Positions 50,030 through 61,202 of a DNA stretch of 64,000 nucleotides are shown piece after piece (the first letter of the stretch is position 1; the number at the start of each line of letters is the position of its first letter). Position numbers and translations under genes: made by a program. The notes beneath the pieces were generated by a model. That model worked only from the letters and a program-made list of their open reading frames with translations. It had not been told where the DNA came from and did not search any database. This DNA is from Conchocele bisecta (Eukaryota > Mollusca > Bivalvia > Lucinida > Thyasiridae): assembly GCA_029237695.1 (NCBI GenBank), contig CM055279.1:24741919-24805918 (forward strand). Direction: 5' to 3'.

Positions 50030-50590
50030 GATAGATCTGGAGGATATTCCATCGTACATGTTGAATAGTGGGAAATAATGCACGAGTGTGCGTTGGCTTT
50101 CGTGTAAGTAACGAGTGAGCACGGGCGCCGACGTACACGATTGTATTATTTCCGTTATTCAAACGTACGACGGAATATCCTATTTATTACACTTTCACGG
50201 CGGATATTTATGCACATTTAGTAAATTTTCTTGAGATTATAATCAATGAATTGTGCTGTGTGGATGAATAGTTACACAACGACGTGCTTCAAACGTGACG
50301 TCAAACGTGACGTCATGTCAACTTTTTGAAATCAAAACTACGCAGCGGTTTCTATGAACTAGATATATAGCTGAGTGCATGTTTGGAATGTGTTCAATCC
50401 CATTAACATTGTAGATTAGTCGAGACTCTGCCCCAGTTTTCAAATAACTTTTTTTAGTGCAGTAAAAATTAAACAGTCTGCAAGTCCAAGAAATCACACG
50501 AGCAGTGTATGTGTAAAGAGTTGATGACGGGTTTTCTGGCACAGCGAAACCTGTTCAAAGAACTCGCAAGAGTGTAATAAACTTAGGTAG
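50030..50590. repeat. I-family repeat, copy 2
   Basis: Collinear with 29113-29712: GTACATGTTGAATAGTG, CGGAATATCCTATTTATTAC, TAATCAATGAATTGTGCTGT, TGTTTGGAATGTGTTCAATC, GATTAGTCGAGACTCT, CTCGCAAGAGTGTAATAAA. The opening hairpin is shorter here. Confidence 0.65.
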
Positions 50591-51642
50591 ATACGTATAC
50601 ATGTACTTAGCAATTTTGGTGAACTCGGCTACATGTCATGTTGGCTAAGCACACAGGTACGTCTTAGTAGGCTTGTTAAGTAATGCAAATGTCCTCTTTG
50701 GTATGGAGGTTCATTAGGACCATAGAAAGTTGTGTAGTTCTTTAAAACACTTCCATAAGCATGATAAGACCTTTTTAAAAATGTACAAATTGTATGTTTT
50801 ATGGAGATGTATGTCACTATAGTCAATATACGTTGCTTATCTGATGCCCCGTACGACAGTTTTCAATATATTATCCATGGAACATGTAAATTGAGAGTTC
50901 TTTCGGATCGTCTCATAAGACAATTCAAAAATTAATTTTAACATAACTCCACAGCTTGTATGTTTTATGAAAAATTGTGACAAGATATGCTGCTTATCTG
51001 GTGCGAATGGAACAAGTATTGACTTATTTATAAACAAAATAATATCATTGTTTAACAACTTTGTAATACTACATGTGTGCAGAATTTCATGTGTATTGAT
51101 ATTTATTCATAGGAATTATAAGCTATTGCAACACACATAGTTGTTTAGTTTCGAACTTGAATTATTTTCTCAATATGCCTCATGGAGACAGGGCTTATAA
51201 GCCCACTGCTGCTGCTAGGAAGTAATATCAATCGCCGACATTAACCAAACATAGCTAGATTCGTCAATTTACATTGTCATTGCATATTATTGGCGTCATT
51301 GTATCAAAGTTTAAACTCAGTCCACGATGTGTAGCAATGTTTCTATTAGCAGGGGATATTGTTATAATCACCATTATACATAGTAGGATTAATCTCAATC
51401 ATATCTCGCTGTAGCTAGACTAATTATAAAATAACGTAAAGTTGACCATTATACCGTGATGTATGCCAACCATTATGTATTTGCGCATTGATTCTCGTCT
51501 CGTCTCGTATTAGTTATTATTATTATCATGTAGTGTGTGCAATATATACATTTACATGCATTATTCCTGTTTCAATAATATATGCTATCTACAACACAAT
51601 TCACGCGAGTGACCATTGATCTTCCGAGATCACATTATATAG
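50591..51642. other. No gene recognised; B-family tip
   Basis: CAATTTTGGTGAACTCGGCTAC at 50613-50634 (quoted in two parts: CAATTTTGGTGAAC, TCGGCTAC) is a B terminus without a body. The rest is unique and AT-rich. Confidence 0.4.
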
Positions 51643-51725
51643 AGAATACCAGGCTAGTATCTTTTGATATCAAGTTTATCAGGTAAGGCTAGGAAACGCG
51701 TAGGAATTCCGAGGCTTGCCATGCT
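51643..51725. repeat. H-family hairpin, one arm
   Basis: AGAATACCAGGCTAGTATCT, TTGATATCAAGTTTATCAGG, GAAACGCGTAGGAATTCCGA and GGCTTGCC, then the other arm is lost. Confidence 0.6.
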
Positions 51726-51861
51726 AGTGTATACATCCGGTTATTTAGTGAGCCTGACAAAACTGTGCACTACACATTTGTACTGTTCTGCTTGCTCATA
51801 AAATAAAACACGTGTTGCAATAAAATGAGCCACTCTCAAACGAAATATATATCCACATACC

Positions 51862-52110
51862 ATGGGCGTCACCAGCATTTTTGAAAAGGGGGTTTGGCTT
51901 TCAGATATGAGGTTGCTTCACAGACCGGACAGTTTGTTATTTCTAGAAGCTAAATAACTGCATGCGGGTACGTTTGGACAAAACTAGCACCTGGGCAAAG
52001 AGTTTCGGGTCAATTTACGAAGCGTATTTCTGAAAATTGGCATATTGCAATAAAAAGACCCTGCTGACTCAAATAAGGGGGTTCGTACGAACCCATTGAA
52101 CCTCTCCTGA
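51862..52110. mobile_element. Weak hAT-like end pair
   Basis: CATGGGCGTCACCAGCATTT then AAAAGGGGGTTTGGC, and further right TAAGGGGGTTCGTACGAACC. Resembles CAGGGGCGTAGCCAGC-type hAT ends but the right terminus is unclear. Confidence 0.25.
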
Positions 52111-52799
52111 TGACTCCCTTGCATACAAAAGAGTGATTTATTTGTCCATGTACTGCAATATATAATGTTGGGCATATGCATATAATATGTACTTCAAGAC
52201 ATACGAAGCTCCTGCTCCTGCTCCTGCTCATGCTCATGCTCACAAGTCCTGGCCATAGTTCTCCATCCATATGACTGTTTTGTGTATCTCTGCACATGAT
52301 CTCAACCCAAATATCACACCTACCCCCAGTAGTATTCGAATATGCTCGACTTTTTTACATATGTAATTCACATAATATCCATTTACAAAAGTGTATTAAT
52401 TCCGTTAGCCTGGTCACTTGTATGCAGTCAATAATTAATCCACGACCTTCACAAAACCAACTTACACTGTGTCTGTATCTCATGCATGCAATACATATAA
52501 TTATAATGCTCATTCTAAAACAACATCTATCTAATGATTGATGCACGTCGTTCATCTGCTCAGTTACTTTAATGTCACTCATTTGAAAACATAAATCGTG
52601 TATATTAAATACAATCACTGTACGTATAAAGGAAACGGAATATGCACATGGCATATATTTTCCAGCAAGATATGCATAAAGGAATGTCATTCACTAAGTG
52701 TTGTTAATTCGGTGATTCTGTTTCATATCTGTTCTCAATTTTCATTTGACATTCCACTATTTTTCTTATAATATGTAGCAATTATTTTCAGCATAAATT
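52111..52799. other. No gene; short GCTCCT/GCTCAT hexamer run
   Basis: Six hexamers at 52208-52243 (GCTCCTGCTCCTGCTC, then CAT variants). No coding frame recognised. Confidence 0.4.
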
Positions 52800-53570
52800 A
52801 CGGGATATCATTGTTAATGTATCTCAGTTGTAAAAATGTAAAATTCAACATAGCTAGAAAACCTGCATTATAATAGTGCAAACGACACACATTTTTCGAG
52901 CAATGAATTGGCCATTTATTTAAAAATGACGGACAACAGCCATCTTGGATTTGTACTAAAACTTCCATATTTTGACATTTATTGTTCTATGATCCTTGAA
53001 AAAAATTGAATTATAACTTTATTTTGTAAACGTATATATTATCCGCCACAATTTTCTAATATATCTTAAATTTGAAATACAACTTCTGTATTTTGCTATT
53101 CATTCTTCCATGACCTTTAGAAATATTCATACAATAGATAGAACAAAGTCATAGAACAAAATATAGATTCCATTGAAAGTTACCTAAACTTATACATTGT
53201 CGGCCATGTTTTACAACATAACCGATGGCGGCCATTTTTAATATGAGATGCAGCTTCCATATTTTGATAGTCATCCTTCCATTACCATTATAAACTTTCA
53301 TACAACAGAAAAACAATTAATCAATCTTGAATTAAAATTTCGCTAAACGACTATTTATTTTCTGCCACATTTTCCAATATGGTCGTCGGCGGCCATATTG
53401 GATTTCAGATACGACTTCTATATTTGATAATAATTCCGTCATGACTCTTAGAAGCTTGCATACAACAGATAAATTTGAATCTTAACTTTAGCTAAACTTA
53501 CATATGTCGGGTATTTTTTTCCAATATGGCCGCCGGCGGCCATTTTGAAAATAAGATATAGCGTGTGTCT
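52800..53570. repeat. Q-family degenerate series
   Basis: ACAACAGCCATCTTGGATTT (52937), GATGGCGGCCATTTTTAATA (53225), GTCGGCGGCCATATTGGATT (53384) and ATGGCCGCCGGCGGCCATTT (53524), with repeated AACTTCCATATTTTG, ACCTTTAGAAA and CATACAACAGATAAA words between. Spacing is about 140-160 bp where regular. Confidence 0.5.
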
Positions 53571-54087
53571 TGGGATAGAAACGTTTCTATGGTCCTTAGG
53601 TACTTCCATACCAAAGGGGACCGTTACATCAAGACAGAGGTGCTGACGGACATGTGCACGTGACACATCCACGTGCAAATGTGACTTTATTAGAAGAAAA
53701 TCTACCCAATTGTATGTGCGAACACTGTAGCCCCAGATCAGCATGCGCGTCCGCGCAGTCTGAGCAGGGACTACATTGTTCACGAAATACAACAAGTGAA
53801 GTATTCTTGATTCCTCAATTGTTTCTATATTGTGTTTTCCTGAATTACAGTGGAAACCCTATAAAAGTGACACCATGGCCATTGGGATTCCGGTTCAGAG
53901 ATGTTCAACTGCATAATGAATTCTACAATACTAACATCAACGTTGCCCAATTCCGCATGTGTTGCCCATTGCTGGTTACCATGGTTACTGAAGTCTGCAT
54001 GTTACGGTAACGTTACCCAAGTTCACGGGTTACCCAAATCCGCTGGCACGGATGCATAATTATGCACACCATCAGAGGAAGACAGGA
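53571..54087. other. M-core fragment and unique DNA with a near X-box
   Basis: CCCCAGATCAGCATGCGCGT then CCGCGCAGTCTGAGCAGG (53731-53770) is an M-core hairpin. GTTACCATGGTTAC (53975-53988) is one base from a symmetrical X-box. The 118-codon frame across this region includes the repeat and is not claimed. Confidence 0.4.
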
Positions 54088-54465
54088 TATTGATATTGGG
54101 GGGGGGGGGTTGAAAGGGGGTGCGTTATCGACGGAGCGAAAGGCCAACAATGTTGTTTTATACATCCACGGACAGACCTTTACAGAGTAACACTTTCATC
54201 CTTAAGTAACTGGAATTGATTTTGATATGTTAATTTTGCAACAAATGCAATCATCACAAAATGATTTTCAGACCAGACCATTTATGAACATGGTGTGTTT
54301 TTGTTCTCAAAATTATGAAAATTACTTGCAAAAGGTGGTGATCCTGATGAGACGGATCGTCATGTGGATCTACACTGTTTTCCAATAGCACTATACAGGC
54401 ATTTGGTGTTGAAATGGTTAAGGGGGTGCGTACGCACCCGTCGCACCCCCTCTGCGTACGGACAT
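54088..54465. mobile_element. N-family element, copy 3
   Basis: A G-run (about 54098-54109), GGGTGCGTTATCGACGGAGC, the P insert (about 54187-54421), GTGCGTACGCACCCGTCGCA, and the right end CTGCGTACGGACATGCC. The left terminus is worn. P is in the same place as in copies 1 and 2. Confidence 0.65.
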
Positions 54466-54468
54466 GCC

Positions 54469-54545
54469 TTGCGTTTACGACCAGTTTAGTCCCTGACCAG
54501 CCTGCGCGTCCGCGCAGTCTAGTCAGGGCATACACTGTTCGCCAA
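54469..54545. repeat. M-core fragment
   Basis: TTGCGTTTACGACCAGTTTA, CCAGCCTGCGCGTCCGCGCA, then ACACTGTTCGCCAATATA; a close match to 3580-3655. Confidence 0.5.
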
Positions 54546-54564
54546 TATATCACTGAAGGACGCT

Positions 54565-57500
54565 TGTAGAGCCGGTTTTTGTAAACCCCCGGTTTTTGTA
54601 AACCCCGTTAACAAAAACGGGGGTAACAAAAACCGTTGACGTACGCGCCGGTTTTTGTAAACCCCCGGTTTTTGTAACCCCAAATATTAATATTGCGATA
54701 CATGAAATATGATTGCTTCAAACCTTAAATAAAGTATGTTTGTGCCTGACTCGACGTTCCGAGTTCGATACTCAAGCCGTTGGGCGGTGGCCGAGCACAA
54801 ATTTAACTCAGTCGTTGTTTCAACCTTTTCTACACTATTGCCGAGTGACAGAAAATGTAATAGACTTTTCACGGCATATTAGGGTTAACAAAAACCGGGG
54901 GTAACAAAAACCGTTGACGTACGCGCCGGTTTTTGTAAACCCCCGGTTTTTGTAACCCCAAATATTAATATTGCGATACATAAAACATGATTGCTTCAAA
55001 CCTTAAATAAAGTATGTTTTGACTCGAAGTTCCGAGTTCGATACTCAAGCCGTTGGGCGGTGGCCGAGCACAAATTTAACTCAGTCGTTTTTCAACCTTT
55101 TCTACACTATAGCGAGTGACAGAAAATGTAATAGACTTTTCACAGCATAGGGTTAACAAAAACAGGGGGTAACAAAAACCGTTGACGTACGCGCCGGTTT
55201 CTGTAAACCCCCGATTTTTGTAACTCCAAATATTAATATTGCGATACATGAAACACGATTGCTTCAAACAAACCTTAAATAAAGTATGTTTGTGCCTGAC
55301 TCGACGTTCCGAGTTCGATACTCAATTGCCGTTGGGCGGTGGCCGAGCACAAATTTAACTCAGTCGTTTTTCAACCTTTTCTACACTATAGCCGAGTGAC
55401 AGAAAATGTAATAGACTTTTCACAGCATAGGGTTAACAAAAACCGGGGGTAACAAAAACCGTTGACGTACGCGCCGGTTTTTGTAAACCCCCGGTTTTTG
55501 TAACCCCAAATATTAATATTGCGATACATGAAACATGATTGCTTCAAACCTTAAATAAAGTATGTTTGTGCCTGACTCGACGTTCCGAGTTCGATACTCA
55601 AGCCGTTGGGCGGTGGCCGAGCACAAATTTAACTCAGTCGTTGTTTCAACCTTTTCTACACTATGGCCGAGTGATAGAAAATGTAATAGACTTTTCACGG
55701 CATAGGGGGGTTAACAAAAACCGGGGGTAACAAAAACCGTTGACGTACGCGCCGGTTTTTGTAAACCCCCGGTTTTTGTAACCCCAAATATTAATATTGC
55801 GATACATGAACTATGATTGCTTGAAACGTTAAATAAAGTATGTTTGTGCCTGACTCGACGTTCCGAGTTCGATACTCAAGTCTTTGGGCGGTGGCCGAGC
55901 GCAAATTTAACTTGTTTTTACCAAAAATGTCTACACTATAGCCGCGTGACTGAAAATGTAATAGACTTTCAAGTGTTGAACTCAAGCTTTTCAACCTCCG
56001 AATAAGATAACATGATGTTAATATTGCGATACACGAGATATGCTTGGTAACTGCATATCTGAAAATAAGGTATGTATAGGCTGATCCTACCTTCTAAGTT
56101 CGATACTCAAGCTTATCTCAAGGAAAATTTAACTCAGTATGTTTTCAACTTTTCCTACACTATATTGCTCGACTGGCAGACTCGAATGTCATTTTTTTAA
56201 TTGTTCTATATCGTAGCAGAGTGACAGAAAACGTAAGATATTTCTCATGGCATATGGATGATAAACACCAGGTGTTACAAACACCCTGAACGTACGCGAC
56301 GGTTGTGCTAAAAACCCGCTTGTGTAGCCCCAAATAGTATTATTACGATATAGCAAAGTATCGTTCGTGCGGGTGGCTGTATACTTAAACCTTAATGTTT
56401 CGAGCTCGATACTTAAGGTTTTTAGCCGTTGCCAAGTGACAGGTTTACTACATTCATTTTGTTTTCAAATTCTTTCTATATTCTACAGCAGAATGACAGA
56501 AAATGTAAATGAATTGGTTCGTTATTTCTTTCTTATTCTGTACTTTAACTATTTTATTTCTACAGAGTGTATGTTCATTTGTACACTTTCAACCGTATGG
56601 TGTGTGCGGGTATTATGTACAGCAAACTGACGACTACTGTGGAGATGTCACTTCGTCTACTGACATCCGAAACGTTTTGGTTTTACGCTTTTTTCACCGA
56701 CAAATCTTCATATATCAGCTCTTGAGTTCCTGCCTCAAGTATCAAGATGATGGTTCAAGAGCAGTATCGCAATATTAACATCATGTTATCTTACTCGGAG
56801 GTTGAAAAGCTTGAGTTCAACACTTGAAAGTCTATTACATTTTCAGTCACGCGGCTATAGTGTAGACATTTTTGGTAAAAACAAGTTAAATTTGCGCTCG
56901 GCCACCGCCCAAAGACTTGAGTATCGAACTCGGAACGTCGAGTCAGGCACAAACATACTTTATTTAACGTTTCAAGCAATCATAGTTCATGTATCGCAAT
57001 ATTAATATTTGGGGTTACAAAAACCGGGGGTTTACAAAAACCGGCGCGTACGCCAACGGTTTTTGTTACCCCCGGTTTTTGTTAACCCTATGCCGTGAAA
57101 AGTCTATTACATTTTCTATAACTCGGCCATAGTGTTGAAAAGGTTGAAAAAACGACTGAGTTAAATTTGCGCTCGGCCACCGCCCAACGGCTTGAGTATC
57201 GAACTCGGAACGTCGAGTCAGGCACAAACATACTTTATTTAAGGTTTGAAGCAATCATGTTTCATGTATCGCAATATTAATATTTTGGGTTACAAAAACC
57301 GGGGGTTTACAAAAACCGGCGCGTACGTCAACGGTTTTTGTTACCCCCGGTTTTTGTTAACCCTATGCCGTGAAAAGTCTATTACATTTTCTGTCACTCG
57401 GCTATAGTGTAGAAAAGGTTGAAAAACGACTGAGTTAAATTTGTGCTCGGCCACCGCCCAACGGCTTGAGTATCGAACTCGGAACTTGGAGTCAAAACAT

Positions 57501-58530
57501 ACTTTATTTAAGGTTTGAAGCAATCATGTTTTATGTATCGCAATATTAATATTTGGGGTTACAAAAACCGGGGGTTTACAAAAATTAATATTTGGGGTTA
57601 CAAAAACCGGGGGTTTACAAAAACCGGCGCGTACGTCAACGGTTTTTGTTACCCCCGGTTTTTGTTAACCCTATGCTGTGAAAAGTCTATTACATTTTCT
57701 GTCACTCGGCTATAGTGTAGAAAAGGTTGAAAAACGACTGAGTTAAATTTGTGCTCGGCCACCGCCCAACTGCTTGAGTATCGAACTCGGAACTTCGAGT
57801 CAAAACAAACTTTATTTAAGGTTTGAAGCAATCATGTTTTATGTATCGCAATATTAATATTTGGGGTTACAAAAACCGGGGGTTTACAAAAACCGGCGCG
57901 TACGTCAACGGTTTTTGTTACCCCCGGTTTTGTTAACCCTATGCCGTGAAAAGTCTATTACATTTTCTGTCACTCGGCAATAGTGTAGAAAAGGTTGAAA
58001 CAACGACTGAGTTAAATTTGTGCTCGGCCACCGCCCAACGGCTTGAGTATCGAACTCGGAACGTCGAGTCAGGCACAAACATACTTTATTTAAGGTTTGA
58101 AGCAATCATATTTCATGTATCGCAATATTAATATTTGGGGTTACAAAAACCGGGGGTTTACAAAAACCGGCGCGTACGTCAACGGTTTTTGTTACCCCCG
58201 GTTTTTGTTAACCCTATGCTGTGAAAAGTCTATTACATTTTCTGTCACTCGGCAATAATGTATAAACAATTGGAAAAAACGACAGAGTTAAATTTGCACT
58301 CTGCCACCGCCCAACGGCTTGAGTATCGAACTCGGAACTTCGGACCGAGCCCAAACATACCTTATTTAAAGTTTGAAGCAATCTTATTTCATGTATCGCA
58401 ATATTAATATTTGGGGTTACAAAAACCGGGGGTTTACAAAAACCGGCGCGTACGTCAACGGTTTTTGTTACCCCCGGTTTTTGTTAACGGGGTTTACAAA
58501 AACCGGGGGTTTACAAAAACCGGCTCTACA
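54565..58530. mobile_element. FB: 4-kb foldback element with tandem-repeat arms
   Basis: Tips TGTAGAGCCGGTTTTTGT (54565) and ACAAAAACCGGCTCTACA (58530) are exact inverses. Flanks GGACGCTT and AGATGCTT match at 6 of 8 positions, suggesting a worn target duplication. The left arm has five units of about 275 bp, the right arm six units in the opposite direction. Unit landmarks are CGGTTTTTGTAAACCCCCGG, TATTAATATTGCGATACATG, GACTCGACGTTCCGAGTTCG, GGCGGTGGCCGAGCAC and AAAACCGTTGACGTACGCGC. Between the arms (56033-56767) are diverged units and about 240 bp of different DNA. The layout recalls Drosophila FB elements. No transposase gene. Confidence 0.85.
56033..56767. other. Loop of the foldback element
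   Basis: Two strongly diverged arm-type units (with AGTTCGATACTCAAGC at about 56097 and GAGCTCGATACTTAAGG at 56400), then about 240 bp (56520-56767) unlike the arms. Frames of 87-89 codons here have no recognisable domain. Confidence 0.55.
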
Positions 58531-58624
58531 GATGCTTACTGCAATCACTAACGTCACCAACATGATTACATCCTATTCCGATTAAATATATCAACAAATG
58601 GTTTGTAGAAATGTGTATAGTTTA
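58531..58624. other. Short spacer
   Basis: Unique DNA between the foldback element and the D element. Confidence 0.5.
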
Positions 58625-58844
58625 TACAGTGGGATCCCTCTAAACCAGACACCAATAAAACACCTGTGATATTATTTTTGATGAGTTTCTTGATCATTTA
58701 TCTCAGATGATAATGTCTGTTCGTGATCGCATACCACAATACTATGGCTCAGAATGATCGAATGCCTGATTTACAATGAAACCTCTCGAAGCCGGACACC
58801 ATGGGGACCTCCCAGGGTGTCTGGTTTAGAGAGGTTCCACTGTA
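58625..58844. mobile_element. D-family pogo-like MITE, copy 3
   Basis: TACAGTGGGATCCCTCTAAA to TTAGAGAGGTTCCACTGTA; interior as in 4751-4967 (CACCTGTGA, TGAGTTTCTTG, ATGGCTCAGAATGATC), with the right-hand palindrome on CACCATGGGGACCTCCCAGG. Confidence 0.75.
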
Positions 58845-58989
58845 TATCAAATTACGGAATAAGCAGAATTTCTTCTCTTGATAAAGGGTTACTCTACCCA
58901 ATTCCAAAACGACGCTACCTATATAGACCTACGTTACAGACAGAACATTTTGGTTATCTTAATAAGCGCCTTTTTCCCAGCCGGCGACC

Positions 58990-59093
58990 TACAGTGGGGT
59001 CAGCGTGTAAGTGCACACACGAACGAATACGACAGGTTGGTTTTAACCTGTCGTGTTCGTTCGTGTGTGCACTTACACGCTGACCCCACTGTA
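58990..59093. mobile_element. C-family 100-bp hairpin, copy 3
   Basis: TACAGTGGGGTCAGCGTGTA to TACACGCTGACCCCACTGTA; centre CAGGTTGGTTTTAACCTG. The best-preserved copy, with the tips fully symmetrical. Confidence 0.8.
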
Positions 59094-59382
59094 TTGTCCG
59101 GTCGCGGACAAAGCCCCGATGTCACATACATGTATATGTACTTGCAATGCCAACCTTCTCCCAGATTAATGTTCAAAGTCTGGCACCGTGACCTACTTAC
59201 ACTTCATGCACTGATCAAAGATTAGATGAGCAGCGCGTATACTGTTCAGCATGCATAACGTACCGCTAATAAAAGTATACGGCCAATTGTAAATGAATAA
59301 TTATTTAGCACAGTGATTTTTTTCCTATACAATGTGCTGCTAAATGTTGTAATGAAACACGTTAGGTCATAAAGATAATTAC
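59094..59382. other. No gene recognised
   Basis: Unique DNA, short frames only. Confidence 0.4.
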
Positions 59383-59672
59383 TGTGGTACTCAAACATGG
59401 CGTTTGCGGAATGTGAAGCGTGAAATCAGAGACCAACATATCAAACAAAAATATTGGCGTTTGCGGAATGTGAAGCGTGAAATCAGAGACCAACATATCA
59501 AACAAAAATATAAAGTTACTATAACCTCTTTAGACGTTTTAGACAAGATTTTTGTCAGACATGATTGCATATTTTTGCATGGCATTGTAGTGTTTTTTTA
59601 TTGATCATGTGGAGAATTTATAGTACAATTTTATTTCCCCATGACAATAAAATGTTCGCCGCGCAGGGACTG
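59383..59672 (+). repeat. L-family repeat, copy 3, with 56-bp internal duplication
   Basis: GGCGTTTGCGGAATGTGAAG, then CGTGAAATCAGAGACCAACA and TATCAAACAAAAATAT, is present twice in tandem (59400 and 59456). It is followed by the shared ACCTCTTTAGACG, GTCAGACATGATTGC and GATCATGTGG landmarks. Confidence 0.65.
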
Positions 59673-59715
59673 TGTATCTTAAATAACACACCACTCTAAT
59701 ACATGAATCCATCAT

Positions 59716-59875
59716 ATAGTGTATTTTGATATCAGGCAAGGCCAGGAAACGCGTAGGAATTCCGAGGCTTGCCGTGTAATTCCTCCCGTTTCCGAGCCGA
59801 GCCTGATAAACTTGATATCAAAGACAGTAGCCTGGTATTATATTTTTCAGATAACGTTTTATGTTCGAAAATAAC
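59716..59875. mobile_element. H-family hairpin, copy 3
   Basis: ATAGTGTATTTTGATATCAG and AAACGCGTAGGAATTCCGAG to TAAACTTGATATCAAAGACA and AGCCTGGTATTA. The tail AGATAACGTTTTATGTTCGA matches, inverted, the left flank of copy 1 (41710-41735), extending the family beyond the hairpin. Confidence 0.6.
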
Positions 59876-60209
59876 CACAGATGGCGTCGTTATCCATGGA
59901 CAGAACGTGGACTTGTTTACGTTGCGTCATTACACTGACGTCATTCGGTAACGTCACTTGACGTCATTCGAACAATGGAACATCAGTTTTCACTTCGTTG
60001 TAACTCGGATGTTTGTAATCAGGTCAATGTCTGATGTAAACTGTTAAAGGTACATGCCCACTCAGTAGGTTATAATATAGGGAGACAGATAGTTTTGTAT
60101 ATTCTGTAGTTATGATATTTTCTGGCAAAATAAACATTCATTCACAATTACCCCACGTATTAATTGGCATTATTATACATTCTAATGCACCGAAACTAGA
60201 AAGCACGCA

Positions 60210-60250
60210 TCTGATTGGTCAATTGAAATCAGAGCCTATAAAATATGAAA
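60210..60250 (+). promoter_or_regulatory. CCAAT (inverted) and TATA box upstream of a small ORF
   Basis: GATTGGTCAATTG (60212) contains an inverted CCAAT box; CCTATAAAATATG (60235) contains TATAAAA. An ATG in good context (AAACAATGGCC) follows about 95 bp downstream at 60336. Confidence 0.35.
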
Positions 60251-60616
60251 AATCACAGCATATACAATCTCCGTTTTACCAGCCTGTGTTTTACAACTCG
60301 ACATATGTATGTAACCATACGCGCTTTTGTAAACAATGGCCAGCGCGGCGGGGAATGCAAATATTTCCAAATTAATTTCGGTACATTTTCGCTTATCCAT
60401 TCGGCCATATTGACATGTACAACCCAAAGCGCAAAAGAGAATCTACCAACGGCTGACAAACGTGGCTTCAGTGTGTTGGCCCTTCAACAAATTCCTAAAT
60501 ATATTACCCCACCCGCCCAAAATGCAGAAGAATTTAATAAAGTGCTCAAATGCAAACTCAATATGCCAGTACCAGCCTATAACTTTACGAATTCCAATGT
60601 GCACATACATGAGTGA
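60245..60616 (+). CDS. Unassigned ORF inside K
   Basis: A 123-codon frame whose second half (ENLPTADKRGFSVLALQQIP, then KYITPPAQNAEEFNKVLK) looks more protein-like than its first. A second frame starting at 60336 (MASAAGNANISKLISVHFR) is only 25 codons but has the better start context. No domain is recognised, and no AATAAA follows until GAATAAAAGC near 60772. It might be the relic of an element-encoded gene or a host exon. Confidence 0.22.
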   Translation: MKNHSIYNLRFTSLCFTTRHMYVTIRAFVNNGQRGGECKYFQINFGTFSLIHSAILTCTTQSAKENLPTADKRGFSVLALQQIPKYITPPAQNAEEFNKVLKCKLNMPVPAYNFTNSNVHIHE

Positions 60617-61052
60617 CTATACATAATAAACTGTATTGCAGATGGGTATTCACCTGAATTAGGCGTAAATCCAGGGAAATCCTAGGCCTGTTGACACAAC
60701 AAGTTGTTGCTGACATTTCCTTTGTAAAATCACACGAACCCAATGCAGAATTGTTGGCATTTCGTTAAGTGAATAAAAGCAAATAACTGTTGCAACTACA
60801 CATACAAAAGCAATACAATAGTTAATATAAACATTACAGTTGAATAAATGTATAGATGTCTTAGAAGAAGTCCCGTTAATCTCTATTTGAAATGGGAATA
60901 TTCTTCGGCGGAGTTACATTTCTTCAAATTTATTTGGTGTGAGGCGGTTATCGATATGACGACAACAACCTGCTGACGTAATGAAAAAGATCACTGTTCG
61001 TGATATGATACGACGTTTATAGAAAGTGGGGAGCACACTATGTGCATTAGAA

Positions 61053-61202
61053 TGGGGATAACCATGCTTTGCTTTTCGATTTGGAGCGGTATGTGTGAGG
61101 TTTTATGGTCTGATTCACTAGCGTCGCCGTAAAACTGATTCACAGACCATAAAACCTCCCACATACCGCTCCAAATCGAAAAACAAAGCATGGTTATCCC
61201 CT
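61053..61202. repeat. 150-bp hairpin inside K
   Basis: GGGGATAACCATGCTTTGCT, TTTCGATTTGGAGCGGTATG and TTTTATGGTCTG pair with CAGACCATAAAACC, CATACCGCTCCAAATCGAAA and AGCATGGTTATCCCC. Very few mismatches. Confidence 0.8.

Noticed and set aside
54687..58131. Many near-identical 60-67-codon frames (MLQTLNKVCLCLTRRSEFD type and its complement)
   Set aside because: They are the foldback repeat units read on both strands; the frames are broken differently in each unit, without conserved protein sequence.
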